Assembly (NCBI GenBank): GCA_032718475.1
Contig: JAUCBJ010004385.1
Location: 1-36,811 of the forward strand
Length of the DNA: 36,811 bases
From: Nemertoderma westbladi
Lineage: Eukaryota; Xenacoelomorpha; Nemertodermatida; Nemertodermatidae
Direction: 5' to 3'
Every line of letters begins with the position of its first letter. The stretch's first letter is position 1. This document shows positions 20,188 to 31,018 of the stretch, piece by piece. The notes beneath the pieces were generated by a model, which worked only from the letters and a program-made list of their open reading frames with translations, was not told the DNA's origin and made no database searches. A program made the translations under genes and the position numbers.

Positions 20188-23100
20188 TAGACCGATCCGA
20201 AAATATTCAAATTGAGATACAGAGAAGACTTGTCAGCTTAATTGGTTCTATTTCCCATAATATTAAGTTGTGCCAAGTATGGAATCATAATGTTGAACAT
20301 GCAAGCTACTGGAGCTAAATGAATTTTTGACTTATCGCAAAATTTATCGCCCGATGAGCTTGAGCGCGGTTAAGGGACAGTTTTCATGGAATGCATTAGA
20401 TTTGAAAAATACTGATAACATCACGTTTGTCATATGTTTATCTTTAATTTGAATGGCTGCTTTAGGGTACTGTACTGTACAGTTGTAGTAATGTAATACC
20501 TGTAGGCCTATACAAATGACACTACATGACGCCTATACTGCGCTACTGCACTTCTGATCCACTCTTGCATTTTGGATGTTCTGCATTCCACTGTCCTACC
20601 TACCGGTACCGGTAGGCCTACCCTAAAACACAGGCCTTTGTACTATCTTCTACTGATGTAGCCTACTACATACAGTAGGTTTAGTGAGTGATATTCAGTT
20701 TCTACAGTACTGTACCGGTAGCCTATTATCCAATTATCGAATTTTGAGTTATATATTATAAGGTATAGATTATAATACAATGGCAAGTTGCTACAGTACA
20801 CGGAAACAACGATCTGAATATCTCCTGATTGGAAAGAGCCTTGATAGTAATTTTCGAAATTGCCATTTACCATTTAACATTTCTGTTCTTCAAAAAATGG
20901 TCTATTTTTGTCGAGAGGAAGGTATTCCCAAGAATAAGTCAGCTGGATTAGTCGCATCAGAAATCCGGAAAATATGGGTGGAGGCAGGTTCTATGTACTA
21001 TCATAATGAATTGAATGTCCTTGACAAGGTAAGAAAGCTGTATGAGAGGTGGCTTTCAATTGATAAACAACCACCTGAATGTAGAAAAACTGGCAAAACA
21101 TTGGAAAGGATAAATAAATTGTCTGAAGAGATGAACAAGCTATTTGATATTTCTGTTAAGAAACACGATGGTATGCTGCTGCCTGAAGAACGTGAATGGA
21201 TTCAAAAACTTAGACAGGGAGAAGATCTACCATTTCTGAAATCAAGGGATTTGAAATACGAAGAGGAAGCTATGAAACAAAAAGACAAACTGGACCGTAA
21301 ACTTGACAGGGAACGGAAAGAAATGCTTAGAAAGCAAAATGACTTGGACAAAATTGTTGAACTTGATATGTCGAGGTCTGCTTCAGAGGATGATAGTACT
21401 GACTCTGATGTTGACTATCTTCCACCATCTTCAGCAACATCAAGCAAGAGGTGTGCCTCAGTGCAACTGATGATGCCACGGAACATAATGAATGACCAGA
21501 CAGTAGCTCAGACTGCTGATCGCATTGGAATTTCATCTGGAGCTGCAACAGCCTACACTGCAGCAATTATCAAGGCCAGTGGAGGTAATCTAGATCAGGT
21601 CACACTCAGCAAAAGTAGCACACGAAGTGGCCGGTCAGCATCTCGAGCAGCAAGGGCCAAATATATCAAGGACTCCTTTGATCCTGGAGAACACAAAATT
21701 GCAGTCCACTGGGATGGGAAAAAAATGGCTCATCTGAAATGCTCCCTTACAGATGTTGATCGATGTGTTGTAGCCATAACTGGCAGTGGTATCCCAAATG
21801 CTGATGGCAGCACAAAGTACACAAAACTGTTGGGAATTGGAGCTGCAAGTACTAGTTCCTCTCGGGACATTACTTCAATAGTACAACGTTACATTTCTGA
21901 ATGGAATATCAAAGCCTTGGTAGCATTTCTTGTCTTTGACACGACTAATTCTAATTCTGGTTGGCTGGATGGCACCTGTGTACAGCTGGAGAAGTGGTTA
22001 GATCGGCGAGTGATATGGCTTGCCTGCCGCCACCACATTGGGGAGGTTATAGTCAGTGCAGTACACAGCCTGGTATTTGGTGCAACCAGTGGCCCTAGTC
22101 CCCGATTCCATGGTAGACTACGAGAACAATGGATAGCCCTAGATCTAACAAAGGGTCAATGTCTACCTGATACTGATAAATATGTCCAGGAAAGACATGA
22201 CCTTAAGGAACTGTTGGGCACTATTAACTGCCGTGCCGATTATCGAGAACTTCTTGTACTTGCCATTTTTCTACTTGGTGGGGAATACCCACATACATTC
22301 TATCAGCCTGGTGCTGATTCCAACGCCAGGTGGATGGCCAGCCTGATGTATGCTTTTAAATTATATATATTCAGAGGTCAACTTCACCAGAAGACACAAG
22401 GTAGTATCCATCTTGAGCAGCGACTTGAGCGCTTTGTTCAGTTTGTTGCCAGCACATATGTTGGATGGTGGATACGGTGTCCAGTGCTAGTGGATGCTCC
22501 CAGAAATGATTTGGAGTTATATTTCAGGGCACTGAATTTATCTGATGTTGAACTGGGACAAGTGGTAATAAAGAAACTAACTGGCCATCTGTGGTACCTG
22601 AGGCAGGAAGTGGTACCTGTTAGTCTGGCAAATGATCGGGTCTCCAATGAACAAAAGGAGAGGATTGCTATTGCGATGCTCGAAGCTAAACCAAATGATG
22701 ATCGACGGGATCTTTCTGTGGCAGCAGTGGTCAAGAAAGGAACCAAGATTAGTCGTGAGGTTCCACCAAACAATGTAAACCTGAACAATGGCACAACTTT
22801 GGAGGATCTCATTGGCCCTGATTCATGGCTAATGCCCCAGTTGTTGGGGTTGTCATTTGATTGGTTACACCAAAAACCAGCAACTTGGGTACTATATGAT
22901 GATTACAATCAATTTTGTTGTATTATCAATGACAAGGATCCCGTGAATGACCTGTCAGAAAGACTTATCCGTACCCAGGCAATTTACAATGGACTCCTTA
23001 CTAAGGATGAGAAGGAACATCAAGCTGTACTACAAGTCGTTGAAGACAGTCGCAAGAAAGTTCCAGATTTTCAAAAGCGTACTCTCAAGGAAAGACTCTG

Positions 23101-23613
23101 ATGGACCTAGTATAGAAACATATACTGAAATTAATACAGTACTAACTTTGTTGAGTTGATTAGATCATAGGTACTATTCTAATAATTGTTCTGATATCTG
23201 TTGCATTGTATTTTCTATGTTTTATATACCAGTCCTGCCAAGAATTAAGTAGTGCTTTCAGAGTTATATACTGGGCGATATGCGATATATGAAATTGCGT
23301 TATTATGATATATTAGTAATAGTTTAAAAAGTTACAAAAAGCATATATTCCAGCCATTCAAATGAAAGCTTATGGCATTATGATCACATTAGTAACATCA
23401 CATTTTTAAAAAAATGGAACCATAAAAAATTTATCGACTTCGCGATAAGCTATACCGGCGCTTGATCCAGTAAACTTTATTAACCCCCAGTAGCCCACAT
23501 GATAAAGTTATCACGAAACAGCTTATCATTTGGTGGTCAGTGACCAAATTGGAACAAATTTCATCAACAAGTCTTCATCATTTTGAAAAAAGTTAAAATT
23601 TCAGTGCAGTCTA
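20188..23613 (+). mobile_element. Complete hAT-like DNA transposon (3,426 bp)
   Basis: It is flanked by a perfect 8-bp direct repeat, ATGGCGAC, at 20180-20187 and 23614-23621. The ends are imperfect inverted repeats: left TAGACCGATCCGAAAA, right (reverse complement) TAGACTGCACTGAAAT, about 11 of 16 matched. Subterminal TTATCG/CGATAA words cluster near both ends (about 20330-20360 and 23275-23530). It lies inside the RNase H region of a Gypsy element in the opposite orientation, and the Gypsy frame is continuous across the site when the element and one repeat copy are discounted. The single gene is intact, so this copy may be young. Confidence 0.9.
20780..23101 (+). CDS. Divergent hAT-type transposase, intact
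   Basis: A 773-residue uninterrupted frame centred in the hAT-like element, presumably catalysing its cut-and-paste transposition in the nucleus. Candidate RNase H-fold residues: Asp312 in HWDGK, Asp387 in FDTTNSNSG, then WLACRHH (Cys416, His418, His419), which resembles the C..H motif after the second Asp in hAT transposases, and NARWMAS (about 515-521), resembling the hAT RWNST segment. A third acid could be Asp577 or Glu579 (APRNDLELY); this is a guess. Residues about 100-200 are highly charged and likely helical, followed by an acidic/Ser stretch (199-210). No BED zinc finger and no canonical C-terminal hAT dimerisation motif were recognised. The assignment rests as much on the 8-bp target duplication and ends as on the protein. 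A domesticated host gene is possible but less likely given the flanking termini. Confidence 0.8.
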   Translation: MASCYSTRKQRSEYLLIGKSLDSNFRNCHLPFNISVLQKMVYFCREEGIPKNKSAGLVASEIRKIWVEAGSMYYHNELNVLDKVRKLYERWLSIDKQPPECRKTGKTLERINKLSEEMNKLFDISVKKHDGMLLPEEREWIQKLRQGEDLPFLKSRDLKYEEEAMKQKDKLDRKLDRERKEMLRKQNDLDKIVELDMSRSASEDDSTDSDVDYLPPSSATSSKRCASVQLMMPRNIMNDQTVAQTADRIGISSGAATAYTAAIIKASGGNLDQVTLSKSSTRSGRSASRAARAKYIKDSFDPGEHKIAVHWDGKKMAHLKCSLTDVDRCVVAITGSGIPNADGSTKYTKLLGIGAASTSSSRDITSIVQRYISEWNIKALVAFLVFDTTNSNSGWLDGTCVQLEKWLDRRVIWLACRHHIGEVIVSAVHSLVFGATSGPSPRFHGRLREQWIALDLTKGQCLPDTDKYVQERHDLKELLGTINCRADYRELLVLAIFLLGGEYPHTFYQPGADSNARWMASLMYAFKLYIFRGQLHQKTQGSIHLEQRLERFVQFVASTYVGWWIRCPVLVDAPRNDLELYFRALNLSDVELGQVVIKKLTGHLWYLRQEVVPVSLANDRVSNEQKERIAIAMLEAKPNDDRRDLSVAAVVKKGTKISREVPPNNVNLNNGTTLEDLIGPDSWLMPQLLGLSFDWLHQKPATWVLYDDYNQFCCIINDKDPVNDLSERLIRTQAIYNGLLTKDEKEHQAVLQVVEDSRKKVPDFQKRTLKERL

Positions 23614-24500
23614 ATGGCGACCCAAAAGTAATCCTTTTATTGCTGCGTGATCTGTGTAAACCAATGTTGTTAAGGCTCTTCTTGTATAAATATGATTGAT
23701 TACAAGCCCATTTAAGTCCATATACCTCCAACTGAGTTGAAGTATATCGTTGTTGAGAGTTCGTCAGCTGTCTTGAAGCATATGCTATTGGTTGTAATTG
23801 ACCGTCATCATCAGCTATCTGGGATAAAACAGCCCCAAATCCGGTTTCACAAGCGTTAGTTTCTAAAATAAATGGTCTTGAATGATCTGGGTAACGCAAT
23901 ACTGGTGTAACCATTCTTTAAATTCACAAAAACTCAATCGTTGGTCTATCCCAAAGCAATAAGCCGTATTTTTCTTTAATAATGAGGTCAAAGGTCGGAC
24001 AATCTTTCCGTATCCTTCTATAAATTTTCGATAATAATTCGATAATCCCAGAAACGTCGAAGTTCCTTTAAATTCTTTGGTTTTGGAAAGTTTATGATTT
24101 TGTCTACAGTCTCTGGATTAGGAAGTAGTCGTTTCGTGTAACGATGTGTCCTAAAAACTTAATTTGAGATCTACCAAACTTGCACTTTCGAGTTCTCAGT
24201 TTTAAATTTGCCTCCCGTAGCTGATTTAATACTGCTGCCACATCTTCCAAGTGGCTATCGAAATCCGGTGAACAAACAAGTACATCATCTATATAGACAA
24301 AGCATGGTTTTCTTCCATTTACTACCACATCTTTAAGTATTTTCTCCATTGTTCTTTGAAACGTTGCTGGCATGCGTCCAAACGCTAAAACAATGAATTC
24401 ATAGAATCCCGCTGAACATGCAAATGCCGTTTTTGGAATAGCTTCCTCCGTTAGTGGAAGCTGCCAATATCCAGTAACAATATCCAGTATCCAACAACAG
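23614..24500 (-). pseudogene. Gypsy-type LTR retrotransposon pol, 5' part: reverse transcriptase and RNase H start (broken)
   Basis: The minus-strand frame at 24520-24104 carries RT motifs DIVTGYWQLP, FGRMPATFQRTM and the catalytic YIDD (about 24290), then FLGHIV. Further down, [11 protein letters not shown] (about 24045) and, after a frameshift, RNase H with [18 protein letters not shown] and YASRQLTNSQQRY (23914-23700) follow. The piece runs into the hAT element at 23621. N-terminal RT, protease and gag are absent; upstream sequence is replaced by a LINE. Homologous order and strand link it to 18587-20187. Confidence 0.9.
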
Positions 24501-24535
24501 TAGTTTACTACTCCGTTCAAGGGGTTATTAGAAAT

Positions 24536-26114
24536 TCATTCTCACTCCACCCAGTAACAATAGCTGAAGTCGGTAAAATATTCCAGAATATAGATGTCAA
24601 GAAAGCAACTGGCCCTGACCTAATCCCCACCCCACTAGAGTTATTAGGGATGGCCTAGACTCGCTAATAAAGCCGTTCACACACATTGTTAACTTACCCA
24701 TAGAAACATCAACATTTCCACAGATCTACAAAACTGCTCGCTTAAACCCCATTTACAAGAAAAAAGGATCCAATCTCGTTGGTGGAAACTTTCGGCCAAT
24801 TTCATTATTACAAATTCTATCAAAGATTCTAGAACGCATCGTATTCAGCCAATGGGTGTACAACTTGGTATCAAACAACATTATGAACCCTCTGCAGTCT
24901 AGTTACCAACAACGATATTCAACAGAGTCATATCTTATGCTATTGGACAACCATATACCCGTGTCTATTGATAATGGACAACTCAAAGGGATGGTGCTAA
25001 TTGACCTGCTTAAAGCATTTGACTGCAAAGATCACCAAACCGTAATCCAAAAGATTGGGGCTATGGGAGCCACTCAGAGTACCTGCAATTGGTTCTCATC
25101 TTATCTGTCTGACAGAGAGAAATATGTCGCCATAATAGGTGAAACGCGATCAAGCTGTATAACTAACGATAATGGGGTTCCCCGGGGTTAAATTCTTGGT
25201 GTCTTGCTTTATATCAGTGATACAAATGACTTTCCCCAAGTTATCGAAGATGAAATACTAGCAGCCAAATTTGCCGACGACACAGGCCTAGCCTACAGCA
25301 ATACATGCTCCGAAAGCATATCTACCTCTCTGAGTAATACCATGGACCATGTCTCCCAATGGTGCACCGAGAACAAACTCTCCATAAACTTCGACAAAAC
25401 AGAATGTATCCTTTTCGGCACACACCAACGACTTTCTACTGCAGTTGGAAGTTTATTGCTGTGGGAAACGCATACCAAACCAGAAATATGTCACCTACCT
25501 GGGAACAGAAATAAATCAACGATTAACTGGTGAGGAAATGGCAACTAAAATATTAAAGAGGCAACACCAGACTGAAGTTTCTTCATTGAAACGCCCAGAT
25601 TCTCGTCCGATCCATTCGCAGAATGCTTTGTAACTCTCTTATTCAGCTTCATCTCGACTACGCAGCGTCTACGTGGTTTTTCACTATTTCAGCCAGACTT
25701 CACCAGCAGCTCGAAGCCCTCCAGCGGAAGTGCATTCGATTCTGCTTGGGCCTCGGACCCAGAGCGCACATCGAGGCTGCCTATTACGTGGACATTAACT
25801 GGCTTCGAGTCGAGGCTGTTATCCTTTCCTGGATGTATAAGGTAAAACACAGTCAAGCACCTCAAAACCTAAACGATCTTATACGCTTCCATGAGCCCAC
25901 CTACTGTCTGCGATCAACCAGTGAACCAGCCTCAGTCCCTCAGAGAAATACGTTATACGGCCAGAATACGTTTAGCTTCCTCGGTCCAAAGTTGTGGAAT
26001 GAACTCCCAGCCACCATCACAGACTCAATCTCTTTAGTTGTTTTTAAACATAACGTTAAGAAATACTACCTAGAAAAATTAACCAACCATTCAATATCGG
26101 CATTCATCTACTAA
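24536..26114 (+). pseudogene. CR1/L2-like reverse transcriptase ORF2 remnant
   Basis: RT blocks in order: VKKATGPDLIP (about 24595), NFRPISLL (about 24790), LIDLLKAFDCKDHQ (about 25000), GVPRG-stop-ILG (25175-25200), AAKFADDTGLAY (about 25260), a thumb with NKLSINFDKTECILFGT, and the C-terminal tail HLDYAASTWF...QRKCIRF...FLGPKLWNELP (25623-26114). The stop TAA replaces the Ser codon of the usual GVPQGS box, and frameshifts occur near 24650, 25450 and 25600. It is a Jockey-superfamily LINE, probably CR1/L2/Rex1 side; finer placement needs a tree. Confidence 0.88.
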
Positions 26115-27052
26115 CTAATAATATACCGGTATTTTTCTTTTTACTCAAATCGTATAAAACTTTTAATTAACGAACACACCTTCTTTAAATAAACTCCCAA
26201 TTTAAAGCCCGAGCTTTTAAAAACTCGATGTTAACCCAGACTTTTCAATAAACATTTAATACATCCACTTTTTATACTTAATTAATAATAACTTTATAAA
26301 ATTATTTTATAAAAATTGTATCTATTTTTTTGTTATTTTTACATTAATCTACGGTAGCACACTGTACTTCATATAATTTATATTTGTACTTTTAATTTAG
26401 TCTCAGTCGATAAGTTTACTTACTACCGCCAGAATACACCAATTACTATTAGTTGGGACCCTTATAGAAACGCGGTTTACCGCATAAGGCTATTCCTCCA
26501 TTTTAACAATCAAACTTGGTGCAGCTGTATTTTTTGCCAATATAATATTTATTTATACTTAATAATATATATATTTTAGAGTTAATAATATTTTAATAGT
26601 AACTTTAATAGAGCTATGAAAACTACGAATCTTGAACGGTTGTAAAACTTTTTAATGAACGCAATTGGTGCAACTACTACTACTACTGTACAGTATACAT
26701 TTAATTTGAGCTTGATTTTTCAATAATTTGGTAATAATAATATCTTTCAGCAGTCTTTAATTTTAATATTAAGATTTTCAGAGTCAGTAATTAGTAATTT
26801 AATTTGACTTTATCCCACCGCCACACCACCAGGAACTTATTTACATCTAATGAATGACCTACAGTAGTTATTAATGTATTGTCTGTTGTCTCCAATATAT
26901 GTTTGTATCACCAGGAATTACTTTCTGCGCATGACATTGACATATCATTAACTTACATATTTTAATCAATATTACTGGTACCGTGTAAAATCATGAGTTT
27001 AATTTGTTTTTAATGTAAATTTGGAAAAGAAAATCAATCAATCAATCAATAC
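24536..27052 (+). mobile_element. CR1/L2-like LINE fragment with 3' UTR and (AATC)n tail
   Basis: The dead coding part (24536-26114) is followed by about 900 bp of AT-rich 3' UTR and ends in AATCAATCAATCAATCAAT at about 27033-27052, a short tandem tail of the kind found on CR1/L2-group elements. A hairpin CCTTAT...ATAAGG with GCGGTTTACCGC in its apex lies at 26460-26489. The 5' end is missing; the junction with Gypsy sequence falls between 24496 and 24536. Confidence 0.8.
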
Positions 27053-27179
27053 CTTTCAGGCGCCGGTTTCACGATTTTTGACATTTTTTGATAAATATGA
27101 AAAACCGGCCCTGTACCGGCTCCAGTTAGGCCGGTTTATTTTTAGAACCAGCCAAAATTCGCGAACCGGTCGATTCCTA
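27053..27179. mobile_element. Solo end of a hAT-like MITE
   Basis: Reverse-complemented, the right edge reads TAGGAATCGACCGGTTCGCG, with several CCGG-containing subterminal words behind it (GGCCGG, ACCGGC). The TAGG..TCGA.CGG start resembles the MITE end at 32017 (TAGGGCTCGATCGGAG). The other end is missing; it abuts the LINE tail. Confidence 0.45.
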
Positions 27180-27235
27180 AACAATACAACCGTACAAAGT
27201 GCAAAGCATGCAAATTAATTTCACCATTTTGATTA

Positions 27236-27563
27236 GGGAAAGGAGCAGGTTACAGAGGCGGGCTTTTCTAACCAAAACAATAAACAATAACTTTACCAAT
27301 AACCAAAACAATAAACGGCCACTTTACCATTTGGGGAAAGGAGCAGGTTACAGAGGCGGGCTTTTCTAACCAAAACAATAAACGATCACTTTACCAATAC
27401 CCAAAACAATAAACGGCCAATTTACCAATTAGGGGAAAGGAGCAGGTTACAGAGGCGAGTTTTCTAACCAAAACAATAAACAATCACTTTACCAATTGAG
27501 GGTAAGGTACAGGTTACAGAGGCTGGATTTTCTAACCAAAACAATACCTAAACGATAACGACA
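27236..27563. repeat. Tandem repeat of a MITE-derived motif (about 3.5 copies)
   Basis: GGGAAAGGAGCAGGTTACAG starts copies at 27236, 27334 and 27433, with a diverged start at 27500. Each continues with TTTTCTAACCAAAACAATA. Spacings are 98, 99 and 67 bp. The same motif occurs singly in the MITE at 3348-3627 and at 6251-6370. Confidence 0.8.
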
Positions 27564-27902
27564 GTCAGTAGAAAAAATTGTTAATTAAAAAAAATTGTCA
27601 AAGGTGATTGTTTCAGTGTTTCATAAAATAAGTAATAATAGTAAATAAGTACATAAGTAGATATATATATATATAGAAGGGTTTCAAGGTAATTGCCCTG
27701 CAGTAGTTACTACAGTACCAGTACTGCTACCAACTGCCAACATAGTCTGTGGTCTGAGACTACATCTAACGGAAGCTGTTGTCAGGTTGTGTTTAGTTTA
27801 TACACCTGTACGTACGTACACCAATACTGGTGAACCGGTCAGCCGGTACAATAAATAACAGCTGCCAGTAGGCCTAATATTGCAGTTGTAAAAAATTCAG
27901 TA
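27564..27902. other. Unassigned spacer
   Basis: AT-rich sequence with a short (TA)n run at about 27661-27675 and clustered palindromic words (AGTACT, ACCGGT). No gene seen. Confidence 0.5.
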
Positions 27903-29701
27903 AAAAATCCATCCATGATGCTGATGACAGCAGGCAATCATCCCAGGCATGGAAATCGATCAACTTGCTTACTGCAGTACTGGGTGGAAAAGCCAACCAA
28001 CCACCAAGGTTAAGGCTGAATCACCAGCCGATCGCCTCAATGGTTGGAAGGCCCACTTTGAAAGGCTCCTCAATAATGACAGGGTATTGCCTGATAACTT
28101 TATAGAAGTAAAAGTGTCTGAGTCTGTACTCCCAGATATTCCCATTGGCGATATCTCCTTTGCAGAAGTGAAGGCTGCTGCAAAGAGCATTAAGACCAAT
28201 CGTGCCAGTGGAGTAGATGGTGTTCCCCCTGAGGTCTTTAAAATACCTGAGTGTTTAAAGCTCATCTATCCCATCATAGTAGACATGTACCGAACAACAA
28301 GAGTCCCACAAGAAATGAAAACAAAAAAAGTTGGTGCCAGTTCCCAAGAAGGGCAACCTAACACTCTATGGTTCTTTTCGGAGAATCTCATTGATCTCGA
28401 TTGCTGCAAAGCTATACAATAGAATTCTATTAAATCGCATCAGGGATCCCATTGAGAGACTGCTCCGTGGAAAACAGAATTTGGCTCCGTAAAGGTCGTG
28501 GGACCATGGAGCCCATTTTGGCACTTAGAAGGATAATTGAAGAGTTATCAAAAAAGAAAGACAGGCATCTGGCTGTTATCTTTGTTGACTTCTTCAAGGC
28601 CTTTGATTCAGTCTCTCGCTCACATATGTTCAGCATACTTTCATTATATGGGATTCCTGATGAAATTATTGCAGCAATCAGATCAGTATACGATGGTTCG
28701 ACAACATTTGTGTCTACTGTTGATGGTGACACAGAACCATTTGAAGTGTTATGGGGCGTCCTCCAGGGAGACAAACTTGCACCATTCTTGTTCATAATTG
28801 TGGTTGACTATGTTCTACGCATGTCCTTAAATCATCATAATGATGGTGGGGTGATGATACCTCCACCTACAGGCTCCAGAAGTCAAGGAAATCCTGCCAA
28901 GTACCTAACTCAGAATCACTAGAGTGAGCCCAACGGCTCCTCAGCTCATTAGAACATGCTGCTTCTAGTGTTGGTCTTTTTATTAACTCCAGAAAGACCA
29001 AAATTTTGACAATTAACTTTTAAAGTTCTCAGCAAGTCTCTGATCGGATGAGCATAAGCTCAAAGGATGGTATGCTTGAGTATGTGGACGACTTCTGTTA
29101 CCTGGGATCATGATTCCGGAAGTCAGGTGAGGACCTTCGAATACGTAAGGGAAAGGCATGGGCAGCCTTGAATAGGCTTTCCAGGATTTGGAAGTCACCG
29201 AGAATTAATCGGAAACTTAAGGTCCGGTTATTTAGAGCAGCAGTAGTTCCAGTACTCCTCTATGGGAGTCCATGCTGGGCTCTAACTGCTGAGGACACCA
29301 AATCTCTGGATGGCACATTCACAAGAATTCTACGCCGGGTTCATTGTGTCAAGTACAATGCACACATCTCCAACCAGACACTATATAACATTGGAGGTGT
29401 TTCATTGGTTCCCCCAAGCTTGACACTAGAACAAAATCGCCTCCGCTTTGCAGGACATTGCTTTCGCCGTGAGGACCAGCCAGTGCATAATCTTGCACTT
29501 TGGCAGCCTCATGGAGTGAATAAGCATGGTGGACAGCCCATCACTTTCTTGAGACGCATCTTAAAGGACACTGGCCTTGAAGATGCGGCTGATCTAGCAA
29601 ATGTTATGGGTGATAGGGAGTTGTGGTGGCGCAATTTTGTCGACAAGCCGGCACAGCATTCTTAAAAATGCAGCTGCAATGCAGCATGCCGATACTAGTA
29701 G
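27903..29701 (+). pseudogene. Non-LTR retrotransposon (LINE), copy 2, same family as 773-1789
   Basis: A longer relative of copy 1. It reads from the linker before RT (SSQAWKSI; FERLLN) through VDGVPPEVFK, IFVDFFKAFDSVSR (about 28580), GVLQGDKLAPFLF (about 28755), the thumb, and the tail RLRFAGHCFRRED to NVMGDRELWWRNFVDK, ending at TAA near 29665, then GATACTAGTAGTAA. Frameshifts occur around 28340 and 28500. Against copy 1, a 34-bp deletion near 28911 removes the FADD catalytic box, and a TGA occurs near 29112. The 5' end is truncated. In the shared part the two copies differ at only a few percent of sites by eye. It is inactive. Confidence 0.9.
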
Positions 29702-29732
29702 TAAAGTTCAGTCAATTATTTAATACTCACCA

Positions 29733-30140
29733 CTTGACCACAGAACCAAGGCTGCAAGGCCGCTATTGACAATGTAGTGGCGCATATCTGCATATTTCTG
29801 TCCCGTTGCATTTGCTTACAATTAATTATATTTGTATACAAGCAGACAAGTGTAGTACTAGTATACACGTTTTGCAGTCCGACGAATCTGTACAAAAAAG
29901 TACAATATAGTACAAAGGAGTACAATAAAAGTGCAAAAATAGTACAAAAGAGTGCATAAATAGTACAAACGAGTGAGAAACGCATACAAAACGTGTATAC
30001 CAGTGTAGTATACACTACAGCACTACATGCACTAGCACTACACTTGTGTTGTATACAAATATAATTAATTGTAAGCAAATGCAATGGCGCCGAAATATGC
30101 GCGCTACAGTATCAATAGCGGCCTTGGTTCTGTGGTCAAG
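29733..30140. mobile_element. Foldback/MITE element with about 85-110-bp inverted arms
   Basis: The left arm starts CTTGACCACAGAACCAAGGC and the right arm is its inverse, ending at 30140. The arms stay complementary inward to TTACAATTAATTATATTTGT on the left and its complement on the right. A 6-bp insertion (TGCAAG) distinguishes them. The centre is an imperfect GTACAAA-type repeat. No target duplication could be recognised, so the superfamily is unknown. Open frames across it are incidental. Confidence 0.85.
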
Positions 30141-30694
30141 GTCAAGTATGAAATGATTGATAGAACTTTGATTCATGTAGATTTTGACTGGCATACAGTA
30201 AATGTTAGTAGGCTACTGTTCGTATAATACACTATAATGCAATACGGTCTGATGGTACATACTTTGCAGTGGGTAGATATAAACTCGTATAACTGAGACT
30301 CAAAATTTCGGTCATAGTCTTAAAGCGGAAAGTAACCCATATACTGAAGGATAGACTGTATGCTACGTATAGACTACGTTATGTTATGTAGGCTATGTAT
30401 GTATGGCTTTACCTGTCTATCTAGCAACTTTAGGCCTATCTGTTTATTGAGTTATACTTCTGTCTCCAGTTCTTCTTCTCAATATTGCGTGCTTGGCAGC
30501 TTGGGACCGTTTTTTGTGTTATTCGAACACAAAAAGCTGTATTAAACTCATAAGATTGTATTATTGTCATACTTTCTGACTGCTAGATTTGTGCCCCACT
30601 AAAAGCGTGGCTCGCCCCACAATGCGTTGTTTTATTTGGCACATCATGTGGACCACTCTACACGATTTGAACTACACTTTTATATCCGTTTTGC

Positions 30695-30835
30695 AATGTT
30701 TCTCACTCGTTTGTACTATTTTGTACTATTTTTGCACTCTTTTGTATTATTTTTGCACTTTATTGTACTCTTTTGTACTATATTGTACTATTTTGTATTT
30801 TTTTTGTACTTTTTTGTACAGATTCGTCAGACCCA
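30695..30835 (-). repeat. Inverted partial copy of the 29733-30140 MITE core
   Basis: TTTCTCACTCGTTTGTACTA through TTTTTTGTACAGATTCGTC is the reverse complement of about 29878-29982, with slippage differences in the GTAC/T-rich segment. The long outer arms are not present. Confidence 0.75.
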
Positions 30836-30888
30836 AAATTAAACAAATTTAAGCTTTTTATTTAAAAAAAAATTTTAATTAAAAAAAA

Positions 30889-31018
30889 TATATCAGTTTT
30901 AAAATTCTTCCCAGTTTAGTTATATAAAACATGTTGTACAGGCACAGCATTCCTCTAACAGAGTTAGTGTTTTTTTGTCTCTATATTCGCCGATGCAGAC
31001 TGGGTGTGGGTGCATCCA
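30889..31018. repeat. Dispersed direct repeat, copy A
   Basis: Starts TATCAGTTTTAAAATTCTTC and runs to GGTGCATCCA. Shared with 31717-31820, about 820 bp away in the same orientation, with small indels. Family unknown; possibly a LINE 3' UTR or MITE. Confidence 0.7.

Noticed and set aside
29716-30084. Minus-strand frame of 122 codons rich in Cys, Tyr and Phe
   Set aside because: It spans a foldback MITE and reflects its GTACAAA repeats.
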